Source: an uncultured Collinsella sp.
GTDB taxonomy: Bacteria > Actinomycetota > Coriobacteriia > Coriobacteriales > Coriobacteriaceae
DNA: 6,236 nt
NCBI GenBank assembly: GCA_902491395.1
Contig: CABUHO010000045.1
Location: 1-6,236, forward strand
Direction: 5' to 3'
Shown here: in pieces, positions 1 to 6,092 of the stretch
Position numbering within the stretch: the stretch's first letter is position 1
Layout of the letters: every line of letters begins with the position of its first letter
The notes under the pieces: model-generated
What the model was told of the DNA's origin: nothing
Seen by the model: the letters and a program-made list of their open reading frames with translations, nothing else
Database searches by the model: none
Translations under genes and position numbers: made by a program

Positions 1-12
1 CCCCATATCGTT

Positions 13-40
13 GGGGTCAGGCCCGATTTTGCCTCTTGAC
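13..40. repeat. REP-like imperfect hairpin, copy 1
   Basis: The + strand reads GGGG, then GTCA (16-19) and GGC (20-22), an 8-base loop, GCC (31-33), a 3-base bulge TCT, and TGAC (37-40). This makes a 7-bp stem bulged on the 3' side. Its start, GGGGTCAGGC, closely resembles GGGGACAGGC of the second copy at 61-97, which has the same bulged design. Short G-rich imperfect palindromes repeated between genes are typical of REP elements mobilised by RAYT (Y1-type) transposases; assignment to that class is inference. The strand is arbitrary. Confidence 0.4.
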
Positions 41-60
41 AATGTCCTGCTCATAATAAA

Positions 61-97
61 GGGGACAGGCACCTTTGTGGTGGTTTTTACTCCTGTC
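61..97. repeat. REP-like imperfect hairpin, copy 2, just 3' of hisB
   Basis: On the + strand, GACAGG (64-69) pairs with CCTGTC (92-97), and CACC (70-73) pairs with GGTG (79-82) around the loop TTTGT. A 9-base bulge, GTTTTTACT, lies on the 3' side. The outer arm ends 4 bases beyond the hisB stop codon. From memory, the motif GGGGACAGGCACCTTTG recurs between genes in several gut bacteria beside IS200/RAYT-type transposases. The hairpin could also slow transcription leaving hisB, but the minus-strand RNA has only a weak U-rich tail (CCCCUUUAUUAU), so it is not a clear terminator. Confidence 0.45.
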
Positions 98-101
98 GCA
101 A

Positions 102-689
102 CTACAGCGAACCCTTGGTGCTGGGGACGCCCTGCACGCGGGGGTCGAGCTCGCAGGCGTGGCGCATCGTGCGGCCCACGGCCTTAAAGGCGGCCTCGAT
201 AATGTGGTGCGAGTTGCCGCCCGCCAGCTCGCGCACGTGCAGCGTAAGCTTGGCATCGCGCGCAAAGGCGTAGAAGAACTCGACGGCCAGCTCGGTATCG
301 AAGCTGCCCACGCGCTCGGTCGGCACGGGCAGCTCGCAGTAGGCCTGTCCGCGACCCGAGATGTCCACGGCAGCCATCACGAGCGTCTCGTCCATGGCGA
401 TCGCCGCATCGGCAAAGCGCGTGATGCCCGCCTTGTCGCCCAGTGCCTGGCAAAACGCTTCACCCAGCACAATGCCCGTATCCTCGACGGTGTGGTGGGC
501 ATCGACCTCAACGTCGCCCACCGCATGTACTGTCAGATCGAACAGGCCGTGGCGGCCAAAGGCGTTGAGCATGTGATCGAAAAACGGCACGCCGGTCGAG
601 ATATCACACACGCCGCTTCCGTCCAGGTCGAGCTTTACGACAATATCGGTCTCGCCCGTCTTGCGGGTCACCTCGGCATAACGGTCCAT
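102..689 (-). CDS. hisB: Imidazoleglycerol-phosphate dehydratase HisB (monofunctional)
   Basis: This 195-residue cytoplasmic enzyme removes water from imidazoleglycerol phosphate to give imidazole-acetol phosphate in histidine synthesis. The family signatures are visible: GVPFFDHMLNAFGRHG at residues 33-48, DAHHTVED at 63-70, MDE at 99-101, GGNSHHIIEAAFKAVGRTM at 157-175 and the C-terminal VPSTKGSL at 188-195. The paired histidines (65/66 and 161/162) and Glu69 and Glu165 are the expected manganese-binding and catalytic positions. The length fits the dehydratase alone, without the N-terminal phosphatase domain of the enterobacterial fusion, so histidinol-phosphate phosphatase must come from another gene. 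The ATG directly follows the hisC stop codon (TAGATG), with its ribosome binding site inside hisC, which implies translational coupling. Identity is certain at family level. Confidence 0.97.
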   Translation of the reverse strand: MDRYAEVTRKTGETDIVVKLDLDGSGVCDISTGVPFFDHMLNAFGRHGLFDLTVHAVGDVEVDAHHTVEDTGIVLGEAFCQALGDKAGITRFADAAIAMDETLVMAAVDISGRGQAYCELPVPTERVGSFDTELAVEFFYAFARDAKLTLHVRELAGGNSHHIIEAAFKAVGRTMRHACELDPRVQGVPSTKGSL

Positions 690-1805
690 CTACATCTCCT
701 CCTTCACCAGCGCGGCAAACGCGGCCAGCACCTCGTCGTTTTCTTGCGGCGTGCCCACGGTGATGCGCAGACAGTCCGCGAGACCCGGCGCGTAGCTAAA
801 GTCGCGCACCAGAATGGAATACTCGTCGCGCAGACGCTCGCGCACACGCGTAGCATGTGACGTACGCACGAGCACAAAGTTCGCCGAGCTCGGCCATGCC
901 TGCACGGGCATGCCCTCGGCGGCCATCGCACGCAGCGCCGCCAGTTCGCGATCGCGCTCACCCGCGACCTGCGCCACCACGGGCGCATACGCGTCGCGGG
1001 CACGCACACAGGCGAGCGCCGCCGCCTGGCTCAGCACGTTAACCGAGTAGATCTGGCGAATCGCCGCGAACACGTCAATAACCTCAGGCGCTGCGATCAC
1101 ATAGCCCAGACGCGCGCCGGCAGCGCCAAACGCCTTGGACAGCGTGTGCAGAATCACCAGATTGGGATGCTCGGCGATAAGTCCCTGTGCCGTAGTTGCC
1201 GCGCCAAACGAATCGTCGGCAAACTCAACGTAGGCCTCGTCGACCATTACCATGCCGGGGCACGCATCGCACAGGGCCACGACAAAGTCGAGCGGAGCCA
1301 CATCGCCCGTGGGATTGTTGGGCGAGGTCACGATTGCCAGGTTGCACTCCGGTGCCGCGGCAACCACGGCAGCCTGGTCGAGCTCAAAGCTCGCCGGGTC
1401 GCGCCACACGTCGCGTACCTCGGTCTGGCACAACGACGCAAAGAAAGCGTACTCGCTAAAGCACGGCGGGCAGTTGAGCAGGGTCCGCCCCGCGCCGCCA
1501 AACGCCAGCAGGTAGTTATAGAGCAGCTCATCGCCGCCGTTGCCCACGCAGATGTTCTCGCGCGCCACGCCATGCCAGGCAGCAAGCTCGTCACGCAGGT
1601 CGTTGGACATAGGATCGGGATAGCGGTTGAGCGGCGTGGCGGCGAGTGCCGCATCGACCGCCTCGCGCACGCCGATCGGCACGGGATAGGTGTTCTCGTT
1701 GGCCGAAAGGTTGATGCGCGTGGGCGTAAAGTTGGGATCATAGGGCTCAATACCAGCCAAGTAGGGCTGGACGAGTTCCTTCATGCGGGGCGTCAGCTCG
1801 GCCAT
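690..1805 (-). CDS. hisC: Histidinol-phosphate aminotransferase HisC
   Basis: This 371-residue PLP-dependent class I/II aminotransferase exchanges the amino group between glutamate and imidazole-acetol phosphate to form histidinol phosphate. Visible signatures are LSANENTYPVP (33-43), NRYPDP (60-65), VGNGGDELL (87-95), TSPNNPTG (160-167), VDEAYVEF (188-195) and HTLSKAFGAAGARLGY (220-235). Lys224 should form the Schiff base with PLP, with Asn164, Asp189 and Tyr192 around the cofactor. Arg232 and Arg347 (LRITVGTPQEND) are in the usual phosphate and carboxylate positions. The usual Arg of RTLSK is His220 here, a mild change. I chose the ATG at 1805 over an in-frame ATG at 1841: it has AGGAGG at the right distance, begins one base after the hisD stop, and gives a normal N-terminus (AELTPRMKEL). 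Confidence 0.96.
   Translation of the reverse strand: MAELTPRMKELVQPYLAGIEPYDPNFTPTRINLSANENTYPVPIGVREAVDAALAATPLNRYPDPMSNDLRDELAAWHGVARENICVGNGGDELLYNYLLAFGGAGRTLLNCPPCFSEYAFFASLCQTEVRDVWRDPASFELDQAAVVAAAPECNLAIVTSPNNPTGDVAPLDFVVALCDACPGMVMVDEAYVEFADDSFGAATTAQGLIAEHPNLVILHTLSKAFGAAGARLGYVIAAPEVIDVFAAIRQIYSVNVLSQAAALACVRARDAYAPVVAQVAGERDRELAALRAMAAEGMPVQAWPSSANFVLVRTSHATRVRERLRDEYSILVRDFSYAPGLADCLRITVGTPQENDEVLAAFAALVKEEM
698..704 (-). promoter_or_regulatory. Ribosome binding site of hisB inside hisC
   Basis: The minus strand reads AAGGAGG followed by 8 bases and then ATG at 689. It is made of the last codons of hisC (Lys-Glu-Glu-Met), and the hisC stop codon touches the hisB start. This fixes the hisB start and indicates coupled translation. 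Confidence 0.85.
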
Positions 1806-1806
1806 G

Positions 1807-3243
1807 CTAGGCCTCCTCGCCGGCCGCGCCAGCGGCACCACCCGCAGCCGCCGCTAGGTCCACGCCCTCGGCAACCGTCGCCACGGCGTCGCCCGGCCAG
1901 GCAACCTTAGTCAGGTCGGCCGCGGCCAGCGACTCGGCGCTCACAGAGTCCTCGCCCTGCTCCAGCACGCGGCGGCGCAGTGCGGCCGAAAGCGCATGTG
2001 CCCACAGGCCCTCGGCCTCGGCCAGGCGCTGCGTGGCGGGAGCGTCGGAAAGCAGGCCCTCGGGCGTGTAGCAGATAACGCTCGAGCGCTTGACGAACTC
2101 CTCCACCGACAGCGGGTTGGAGAACATGGCCGTGCCGCCGGTCGGCAGCGTGTGGTTGGGGCCGGCGACGTAATCGCCGAGCGGCTCGGAGCTCCAGGCA
2201 CCCACAAAGATAGCGCCGGCGTTGCGAATGCCGCCGAGCAGGCCCATCGCATCCTTGCAGTGCAGCTCAAGGTGCTCGGGCGCCACGGTGTTCACGGCCT
2301 CGACGGCGGCGTCCATGTCGGCGGCGACCACGATGGTGCCCTCGTTATCGAGCGAGGCGCGCGTGATCTCGGCGCGCGGCGACTGCGCCACCAGAATATC
2401 GATACCCGCCTCGACCTCGCGCGCAAACTGCTCATCGCAGGTCACCAAATAGCAGGCAGCCAGCGGATCGTGCTCGGCCTGGGCCATCAGGTCGGCCGCA
2501 ACCACCATGGGCTTGGCCGTGGCGTCGGCCAGCACGCAAACCTCGGACGGGCCGGCGACCATGTCGATACCCACGTCGCCCGACACAATCTGCTTGGCCG
2601 CGGCGACAAAGGCGTTGCCCGGACCGGTGATCTTGTCGACACGCGGAATGGTCTCGGTACCGTACGCCAGCGCAGCGACAGCCTGGGCGCCACCCACCAT
2701 ATAGATTTCGTCCACGCCGCCGAGCTTGGCAGCCGCGAGCGTATACGGGCTGATCAGGCCGTCCTTTTGCGGCGGAGTCACCATGCCTACGCGCTTAACG
2801 CCGGCCACCTTGGCGGGGATAGCGTTCATGAGCACGGTGGAGGGATACTGCGCACGGCCGCCCGGCACGTAGATGCCGGCAGCGGCGAGCGGAGTCACTT
2901 TAACGCCGAGCATCGTGCCGTCCGGGCGCGTGGTAAACCAGCTCTGTTCGACCTCACGCTGGTGGAACTCGCGAATCTGGCGCGCAGCCTTCTCGAGCGC
3001 GGCGACGAAGGCAGGATCGAGGCCTTCGAGCGCGGCATCGATCTGCTCCTGCGGCAGACGGAAGCTCTCCAGCTCAACACCGTCAAAACGCTGGCAGTAA
3101 TCGCGCACCGCGGCATCGCCGTTGGCGCGCACGTTGGCTACGATATCGCGGACGGCGTCGACGATGTTTTGCGGCAGCACGCCCTTACGGTTGAGCTGGT
3201 TGGTGACGAGGCGCTCCCCGGGAGCAAGTTTGATGGTCTTCAT
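1807..3243 (-). CDS. hisD: Histidinol dehydrogenase HisD
   Basis: This 478-residue zinc enzyme oxidises L-histidinol to L-histidine in two NAD-dependent steps, the last reactions of the pathway. Family signatures are AAAGIYVPGGRAQYPSTV (120-137), GGAQAVAALAYGT (184-196), KITGPGN (204-210), IDMVAGPSEVCVLAD (226-240) and DLMAQAEHDP (251-260). Residues matching known zinc-binding and catalytic positions are Gln255, His258, Glu323 and His324 (APEHLEL), Asp357 (GDYVAGPNHTLPTGG) and His416 (LWAHALS). The first ~430 residues match the usual length of about 430. The last ~48 are an extra alanine- and glycine-rich tail ending AAGEEA, whose codons also form the hisC ribosome binding site. The start has AGGGGA seven bases upstream. 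Identity is secure; the role of the tail is unknown. Confidence 0.97.
   Translation of the reverse strand: MKTIKLAPGERLVTNQLNRKGVLPQNIVDAVRDIVANVRANGDAAVRDYCQRFDGVELESFRLPQEQIDAALEGLDPAFVAALEKAARQIREFHQREVEQSWFTTRPDGTMLGVKVTPLAAAGIYVPGGRAQYPSTVLMNAIPAKVAGVKRVGMVTPPQKDGLISPYTLAAAKLGGVDEIYMVGGAQAVAALAYGTETIPRVDKITGPGNAFVAAAKQIVSGDVGIDMVAGPSEVCVLADATAKPMVVAADLMAQAEHDPLAACYLVTCDEQFAREVEAGIDILVAQSPRAEITRASLDNEGTIVVAADMDAAVEAVNTVAPEHLELHCKDAMGLLGGIRNAGAIFVGAWSSEPLGDYVAGPNHTLPTGGTAMFSNPLSVEEFVKRSSVICYTPEGLLSDAPATQRLAEAEGLWAHALSAALRRRVLEQGEDSVSAESLAAADLTKVAWPGDAVATVAEGVDLAAAAGGAAGAAGEEA
1812..1817 (-). promoter_or_regulatory. Ribosome binding site of hisC inside the hisD 3' end
   Basis: AGGAGG on the minus strand is followed by CCTAGC and ATG at 1805. 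The six spacer bases contain the hisD stop codon TAG. This site decides the hisC start in favour of 1805 and indicates coupling to hisD. Confidence 0.85.
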
Positions 3244-3348
3244 ATCGGTATCCCCTATCGGTTGAGGTTGCGTTCGAAAAACGAGGTACCGAGCGGCGGC
3301 ACCAATCGGCCCGCAGCCCGGATATGGGGGCGCCCGTGCGCGCTCGCG
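3244..3348 (-). promoter_or_regulatory. Spacer between hisZG and hisD with repeated ACCGATA around the hisD ribosome binding site
   Basis: This 105-base gap is the only sizeable break inside the his cluster. Near hisD the minus strand has AGGGGA (3251-3256) as ribosome binding site, flanked by two copies of ACCGATA (minus strand at 3256-3262 and 3243-3249), the second reaching the A of the ATG. Further upstream are a GGGCGCCC palindrome and a CGTT/AACG mini-hairpin. I find no convincing promoter -35/-10 pair and no terminator, so hisZG and hisD are probably co-transcribed. An internal control point is possible but unproven. Confidence 0.4.
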
Positions 3349-5064
3349 CTATTGTGCCGAGCCCGCGACGGGCTCAAAATGCTTGTCCTTCACGGCAGCC
3401 GCCAGGCGATCGGCCAGGTTACGTACGCGCGGGTCCAAGCGCGCGGCACCCGGGTTGACGAAGAAGCGGGCCGTGCAATCCATAATGCGCCCGGTGATGA
3501 CCAGGTCGTTGTCGCGCAGGGTCGCGCCCGTGGCGGTAATGTCCACGATACGATCGGTCATGCCGACGATGGGGCCCAGCTCAATATTGCCGTGCAGCGA
3601 AACGATATCGGCATTCACGCCGCGCTCGGCATACCAGGCACTCGCGATGCGCGGGTACTTAGTGGCCACGCGCAGCGATCCGCGACGGGCATAGTTGCGC
3701 TCGGCCTGGCCGGCGCGCCACGCGGGCTCTGCCTCAATAAAGGTGCACAGACCATAGCCCAGATCGACGAGTTGCAGCAGGTTGAGGTCGGCCTCGATGA
3801 GCGAATCCCAGCCGCAGATGCCGCAGTCGGCACCGCCGCAGCCCACAAAGGCCGGCGCGTCGCTGGGTCGCACGATGACAAACTCGATATCGCCGACCAT
3901 GCCCTCGCCGGCACGCGTGTCGCGACCGCGCACGATCAGGTGACGGCCGGGATCGCGCAGCTCGGAGACGTCCAAGCCCGCGGCCTCGAGCACGTCGAGG
4001 GTATCGGCCTTAAGCGAGCCCTTGGGCACGGCAATGCGCAGCGGGCCCTCGGCGCCACGGCCCACGGCGTGGTCACCATCGGAGGCAGCGTCCTCGGCAG
4101 AGGTGCGCGCGGCCTCCAGGCGCTCGAGCGAAAAGGCGAAGCCCGCCGCGGGCACCTCGATGCCGTCGCCGAACGCGCCGGTAAAGATGGAGTCGTAGCG
4201 ACCGCCCGAGCCGACCGGATCGGGCAGGCCGCCGGCATAGGCCTTAAAGACCAGACCCGTGTAGTAATCGAAAGAGTTCATGATGGAGAAGTCGAAGGAC
4301 AGCACCTGGGCATCCTCGGGAGCCAAGCCCTCGACCAGTGCACGCAGCTCGCGCGTGAGCGGCGCGACGATCCCGGCAGCCGCCAGCAACGCGTCCACAC
4401 GGTCGAGCACCTCCGCGCCGCCATGCAGGCGCGGCAGCTCGCTAATGGCGGCCTTGACGGCCTCGGGCTCGGCGCTTTCCGCCACGCGGGCATCGAGGCC
4501 CACAAAGTCGTTGGCGTGCACGCAGCGCAGCGCCTCGGCAGCCAACTCGCGATCCTCGCACGCCGCGAGCAATTCCTTAAACGGGCGCACGCTACCTGCG
4601 ATGATGCGTGCATCGGGCAGCGAAAGCTTGCGCACGGCCTCGGCGACCAGCGAGACAATCTCGACATCGCCCGCGGTATCGCCCGCGCCGATGAGCTCAA
4701 AGCCCAGCTGCGTAAACTGGCGCGAACCGCCGGCATTGCGCTGGCACTCACGAACCACCGGCGCCTCATAGCGCAGGCGCAGCGGCAGATCGGCCGCGCG
4801 CATGCGGGTCGAGACCAGACGCACGATGGGCAGCGTGTTATCGGGACGGACCACCAGCAGACGGCCGTCGTCATCAAAAAGCTTAAACGGCGTATCCGCG
4901 ATGCGGCCGCCCTCCTCGAGCGAACCCTTGTCCTCGAGCAGTGGCGTCTCGACCGGCAGGTAATGATGCTCCCTAAAGCAGCCCTTCACCGTCAGCGCAA
5001 TCTCCTCGCGCGCCTGAGCCTCCTCGGGCAATATGTCCCGGAATCCCCACGGTGTGGCCGTCAT
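3349..5064 (-). CDS. hisZG: HisZ-HisG fusion: ATP phosphoribosyltransferase with regulatory domain
   Basis: This 571-residue protein joins the two parts of the short-form ATP phosphoribosyltransferase, which makes phosphoribosyl-ATP from ATP and PRPP, the committed and histidine-inhibited first step of the pathway. Residues 1 to ~318 are HisZ, a histidyl-tRNA-synthetase-like domain: motif 2 around RYEAPVVRECQ (98-108), DYYTGLVF (266-273) and motif 3, GGRYD (287-291) to AGFAFSLERL (307-316). A ~23-residue flexible linker follows. Short-form HisG starts near PLRIAVPKGSLK (341-352), with VRPSDAPAFV (398-407), RVATKYPRIA (465-474) and the PRPP-binding loop DITATGATLRDN (508-519). Short HisG lacks the C-terminal regulatory domain, consistent with needing HisZ. 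The start follows AGGAGG by 8 bases. Cys409, Cys414 and Cys417 replace residues that are usually not cysteine. The frame is continuous, so the fusion is not a frameshift artefact. Confidence 0.95.
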   Translation of the reverse strand: MTATPWGFRDILPEEAQAREEIALTVKGCFREHHYLPVETPLLEDKGSLEEGGRIADTPFKLFDDDGRLLVVRPDNTLPIVRLVSTRMRAADLPLRLRYEAPVVRECQRNAGGSRQFTQLGFELIGAGDTAGDVEIVSLVAEAVRKLSLPDARIIAGSVRPFKELLAACEDRELAAEALRCVHANDFVGLDARVAESAEPEAVKAAISELPRLHGGAEVLDRVDALLAAAGIVAPLTRELRALVEGLAPEDAQVLSFDFSIMNSFDYYTGLVFKAYAGGLPDPVGSGGRYDSIFTGAFGDGIEVPAAGFAFSLERLEAARTSAEDAASDGDHAVGRGAEGPLRIAVPKGSLKADTLDVLEAAGLDVSELRDPGRHLIVRGRDTRAGEGMVGDIEFVIVRPSDAPAFVGCGGADCGICGWDSLIEADLNLLQLVDLGYGLCTFIEAEPAWRAGQAERNYARRGSLRVATKYPRIASAWYAERGVNADIVSLHGNIELGPIVGMTDRIVDITATGATLRDNDLVITGRIMDCTARFFVNPGAARLDPRVRNLADRLAAAVKDKHFEPVAGSAQ

Positions 5065-5234
5065 CTGGTGAGCCTCCTCATGCTGTGTTTCATATAGAGC
5101 AGAAGACCGGCATAGCTCCGCCGGTCTTCTGGGTACTTTAGCATACTAGAGTGTTTGCGGGGAAAATCGTCCTCCTCGGCTCACACCGTATTCATTTGGA
5201 AACATAGGAGCGGATTGTCGCAACCCAACCCCAC
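5065..5234 (-). promoter_or_regulatory. his cluster leader and candidate promoter region
   Basis: This 170-base gap between the frlC-like stop and hisZG should hold the his promoter if the his genes are a separate transcript. Two weak candidates are visible on the minus strand: TTGGGT (5223-5228), 16 bases, TATGTT (5201-5206); and a -10-like TATGCT (5140-5145) without a good -35, which would start the RNA at the foot of the hairpin at 5100-5131. The hisZG ribosome binding site AGGAGG is at 5073-5078. I see no T-box signature, no run of histidine codons typical of a his attenuator, and no clear operator. Confidence 0.3.
5100..5131 (-). other. Perfect 12-bp hairpin in the his leader
   Basis: CAGAAGACCGGC (5100-5111) and GCCGGTCTTCTG (5120-5131) are exact inverted repeats around an 8-base loop. 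On the minus strand the loop is GGAGCTAT. The hairpin lies about 35 bases before hisZG and about 100 bases after the frlC-like stop. The RNA after it on the minus strand (CUCUAUAUGAAAC) has no proper U tract, and on the + strand it is followed by GGTACTTTAGC, so it is a poor intrinsic terminator either way. It could be a partial terminator for the upstream operon, an attenuator, or a 5' stabilising stem-loop. Confidence 0.6.
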
Positions 5235-6071
5235 CTAGACGTCAATCGCACGACGATACTCTGCCATTACCTGCGCATCGGCAGCTGCGGGGTCGGCAAA
5301 ATAGCGCCAGTCATAGGTCTCGGCCGAAACAACTCCGCGATAGCCGCGCGCCACCAGCCTATCCAGGTCGGCGCGCATATTGCGGTCGCCGTCACCCCAG
5401 GCAAGATGCGTCGTGCCATCTGCCGCAACATCGACAAAATGCACGTGGGCGACATCATCGCCAAGCAGATCGAAATAATCGTCGATGGTATCCCCCGCCA
5501 CCGCCATAGCGCCCAAATCCAGACACGCCTTAAGTGCCGGATGATCAACTGCCTCGATCATGCGCTTCGTATCGGCCGCCGAGTTCACGATCATCGACTC
5601 AACCGGCTGTAGGGCCTCGAGCACCAGTCGCACGCCGCGCTCTCCCGCATGCTCGGCAATCGCACGCAGCATCGAGGCGCTGCGACCCCACGCGTCCTCG
5701 ATCGGCTCGTTCAAAAATGCCCAGCCGCTCGAGACCATGACCTGCTCGGCTCCAAGTTCCGCCGCGATATCCACAACGTTCTTAAAGTACGCGAGCGTGC
5801 GGGCACGCGCCTCATTCCCGCGCGCCGCGATATTCCACGGCTTGGGGTTGTTCTGTTCGGGACAAAGCCCCACAATCCGAACCCCATACCGCTGCGACAG
5901 CTCCCGTACCCGCTCGAGCGAATCGTATCCATGGCAATCGACATACAGATGCATCGCCCCGGTCCAAAGCTCGCAACACGTGTAGCCCGAAGCCGACGCA
6001 GAAGAAAAGAACTCCTCAAGATCAAAGTAGCGATGGCTGATATTCATGACGGCAAGCTGGGGGTAGCTCAT
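5235..6071 (-). CDS. frlC: FrlC-like sugar (fructoselysine/psicoselysine) 3-epimerase, TIM barrel
   Basis: This 278-residue protein belongs to the xylose-isomerase-like TIM-barrel sugar epimerase family (AP endonuclease 2 fold). Metal ligands appear as Glu152 (LVLEALQPVES), Asp185 (ACLDLGAM), His211 (VHFVDV) and Glu251 (VSAETYDW), the Glu-Asp-His-Glu set of the family. Length and local phrases resemble E. coli FrlC as I recall it: CCELWTG, LEALQPVES against LEPLTPYES, YFDLLGDDVAHVHFVD against YFDKLGDKLRHLHIVD. FrlC interconverts psicoselysine and fructoselysine. No signal peptide or membrane segment is seen, so it should be cytoplasmic. I chose the ATG at 6071, which has GGAGAG five bases upstream, over one at 6131 that would translate through an intergenic hairpin. 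Substrate is inferred mainly from the FrlB-like neighbour; another ketose or ketose phosphate is possible. Confidence 0.75.
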   Translation of the reverse strand: MSYPQLAVMNISHRYFDLEEFFSSASASGYTCCELWTGAMHLYVDCHGYDSLERVRELSQRYGVRIVGLCPEQNNPKPWNIAARGNEARARTLAYFKNVVDIAAELGAEQVMVSSGWAFLNEPIEDAWGRSASMLRAIAEHAGERGVRLVLEALQPVESMIVNSAADTKRMIEAVDHPALKACLDLGAMAVAGDTIDDYFDLLGDDVAHVHFVDVAADGTTHLAWGDGDRNMRADLDRLVARGYRGVVSAETYDWRYFADPAAADAQVMAEYRRAIDV

Positions 6072-6076
6072 AATTA

Positions 6077-6082
6077 CTCTCC
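6077..6082 (-). promoter_or_regulatory. Ribosome binding site that decides the frlC-like start
   Basis: GGAGAG on the minus strand is followed by TAATT and ATG at 6071. No comparable site precedes the in-frame ATG at 6131, so the shorter protein starting MSYPQLAVMN is preferred. Confidence 0.75.
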
Positions 6083-6092
6083 AACCCAAACG

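Noticed and set aside
36..60. A + strand TTGACA box as a promoter
   Set aside because: The consensus -35 at 36-41 has no -10 at 16-18 bases; the TAATAA at 54-59 is only 12 bases away. The box is also part of the copy 1 hairpin arm.
94..102. TGTCGCAAC occurring both near the hisB stop and at about 5216-5224, as flanking repeats of the his cluster
   Set aside because: The shared stretch is only nine bases, with unlike surroundings, and is compatible with chance; no other sign of a mobile unit was seen.
75..860. A 261-codon + strand ORF over hisB and the end of hisC
   Set aside because: It is the codon-register antisense shadow of hisB and hisC, running unchanged across their junction, with no ribosome binding site or family resemblance.
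1806..1841. A 12-residue N-terminal extension of HisC from an ATG at 1841
   Set aside because: It lies within the hisD tail, is Arg/Pro-rich and not family-like; the ATG at 1805 has AGGAGG at correct spacing.
1146..1910. A 254-codon + strand ORF antisense to hisC
   Set aside because: It is in codon register with hisC and ends in low-complexity Pro/Arg sequence opposite the hisD tail; a shadow of G+C-rich coding.
1996..5097. A 1033-codon + strand ORF antisense to hisD and hisZG
   Set aside because: It is in exact codon register with both his genes, so its stops appear only where the sense strand uses TTA, CTA or TCA, which high-G+C genes avoid. The protein is rich in Arg, His, Gly and Ala with no recognisable domain, and the sense genes are certain.
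5065..5234. A T-box riboswitch or a histidine leader-peptide attenuator
   Set aside because: There is no T-box core motif (AGGGTGGNACCGCG-like), no run of His codons in any leader frame, and no terminator with a U tract.
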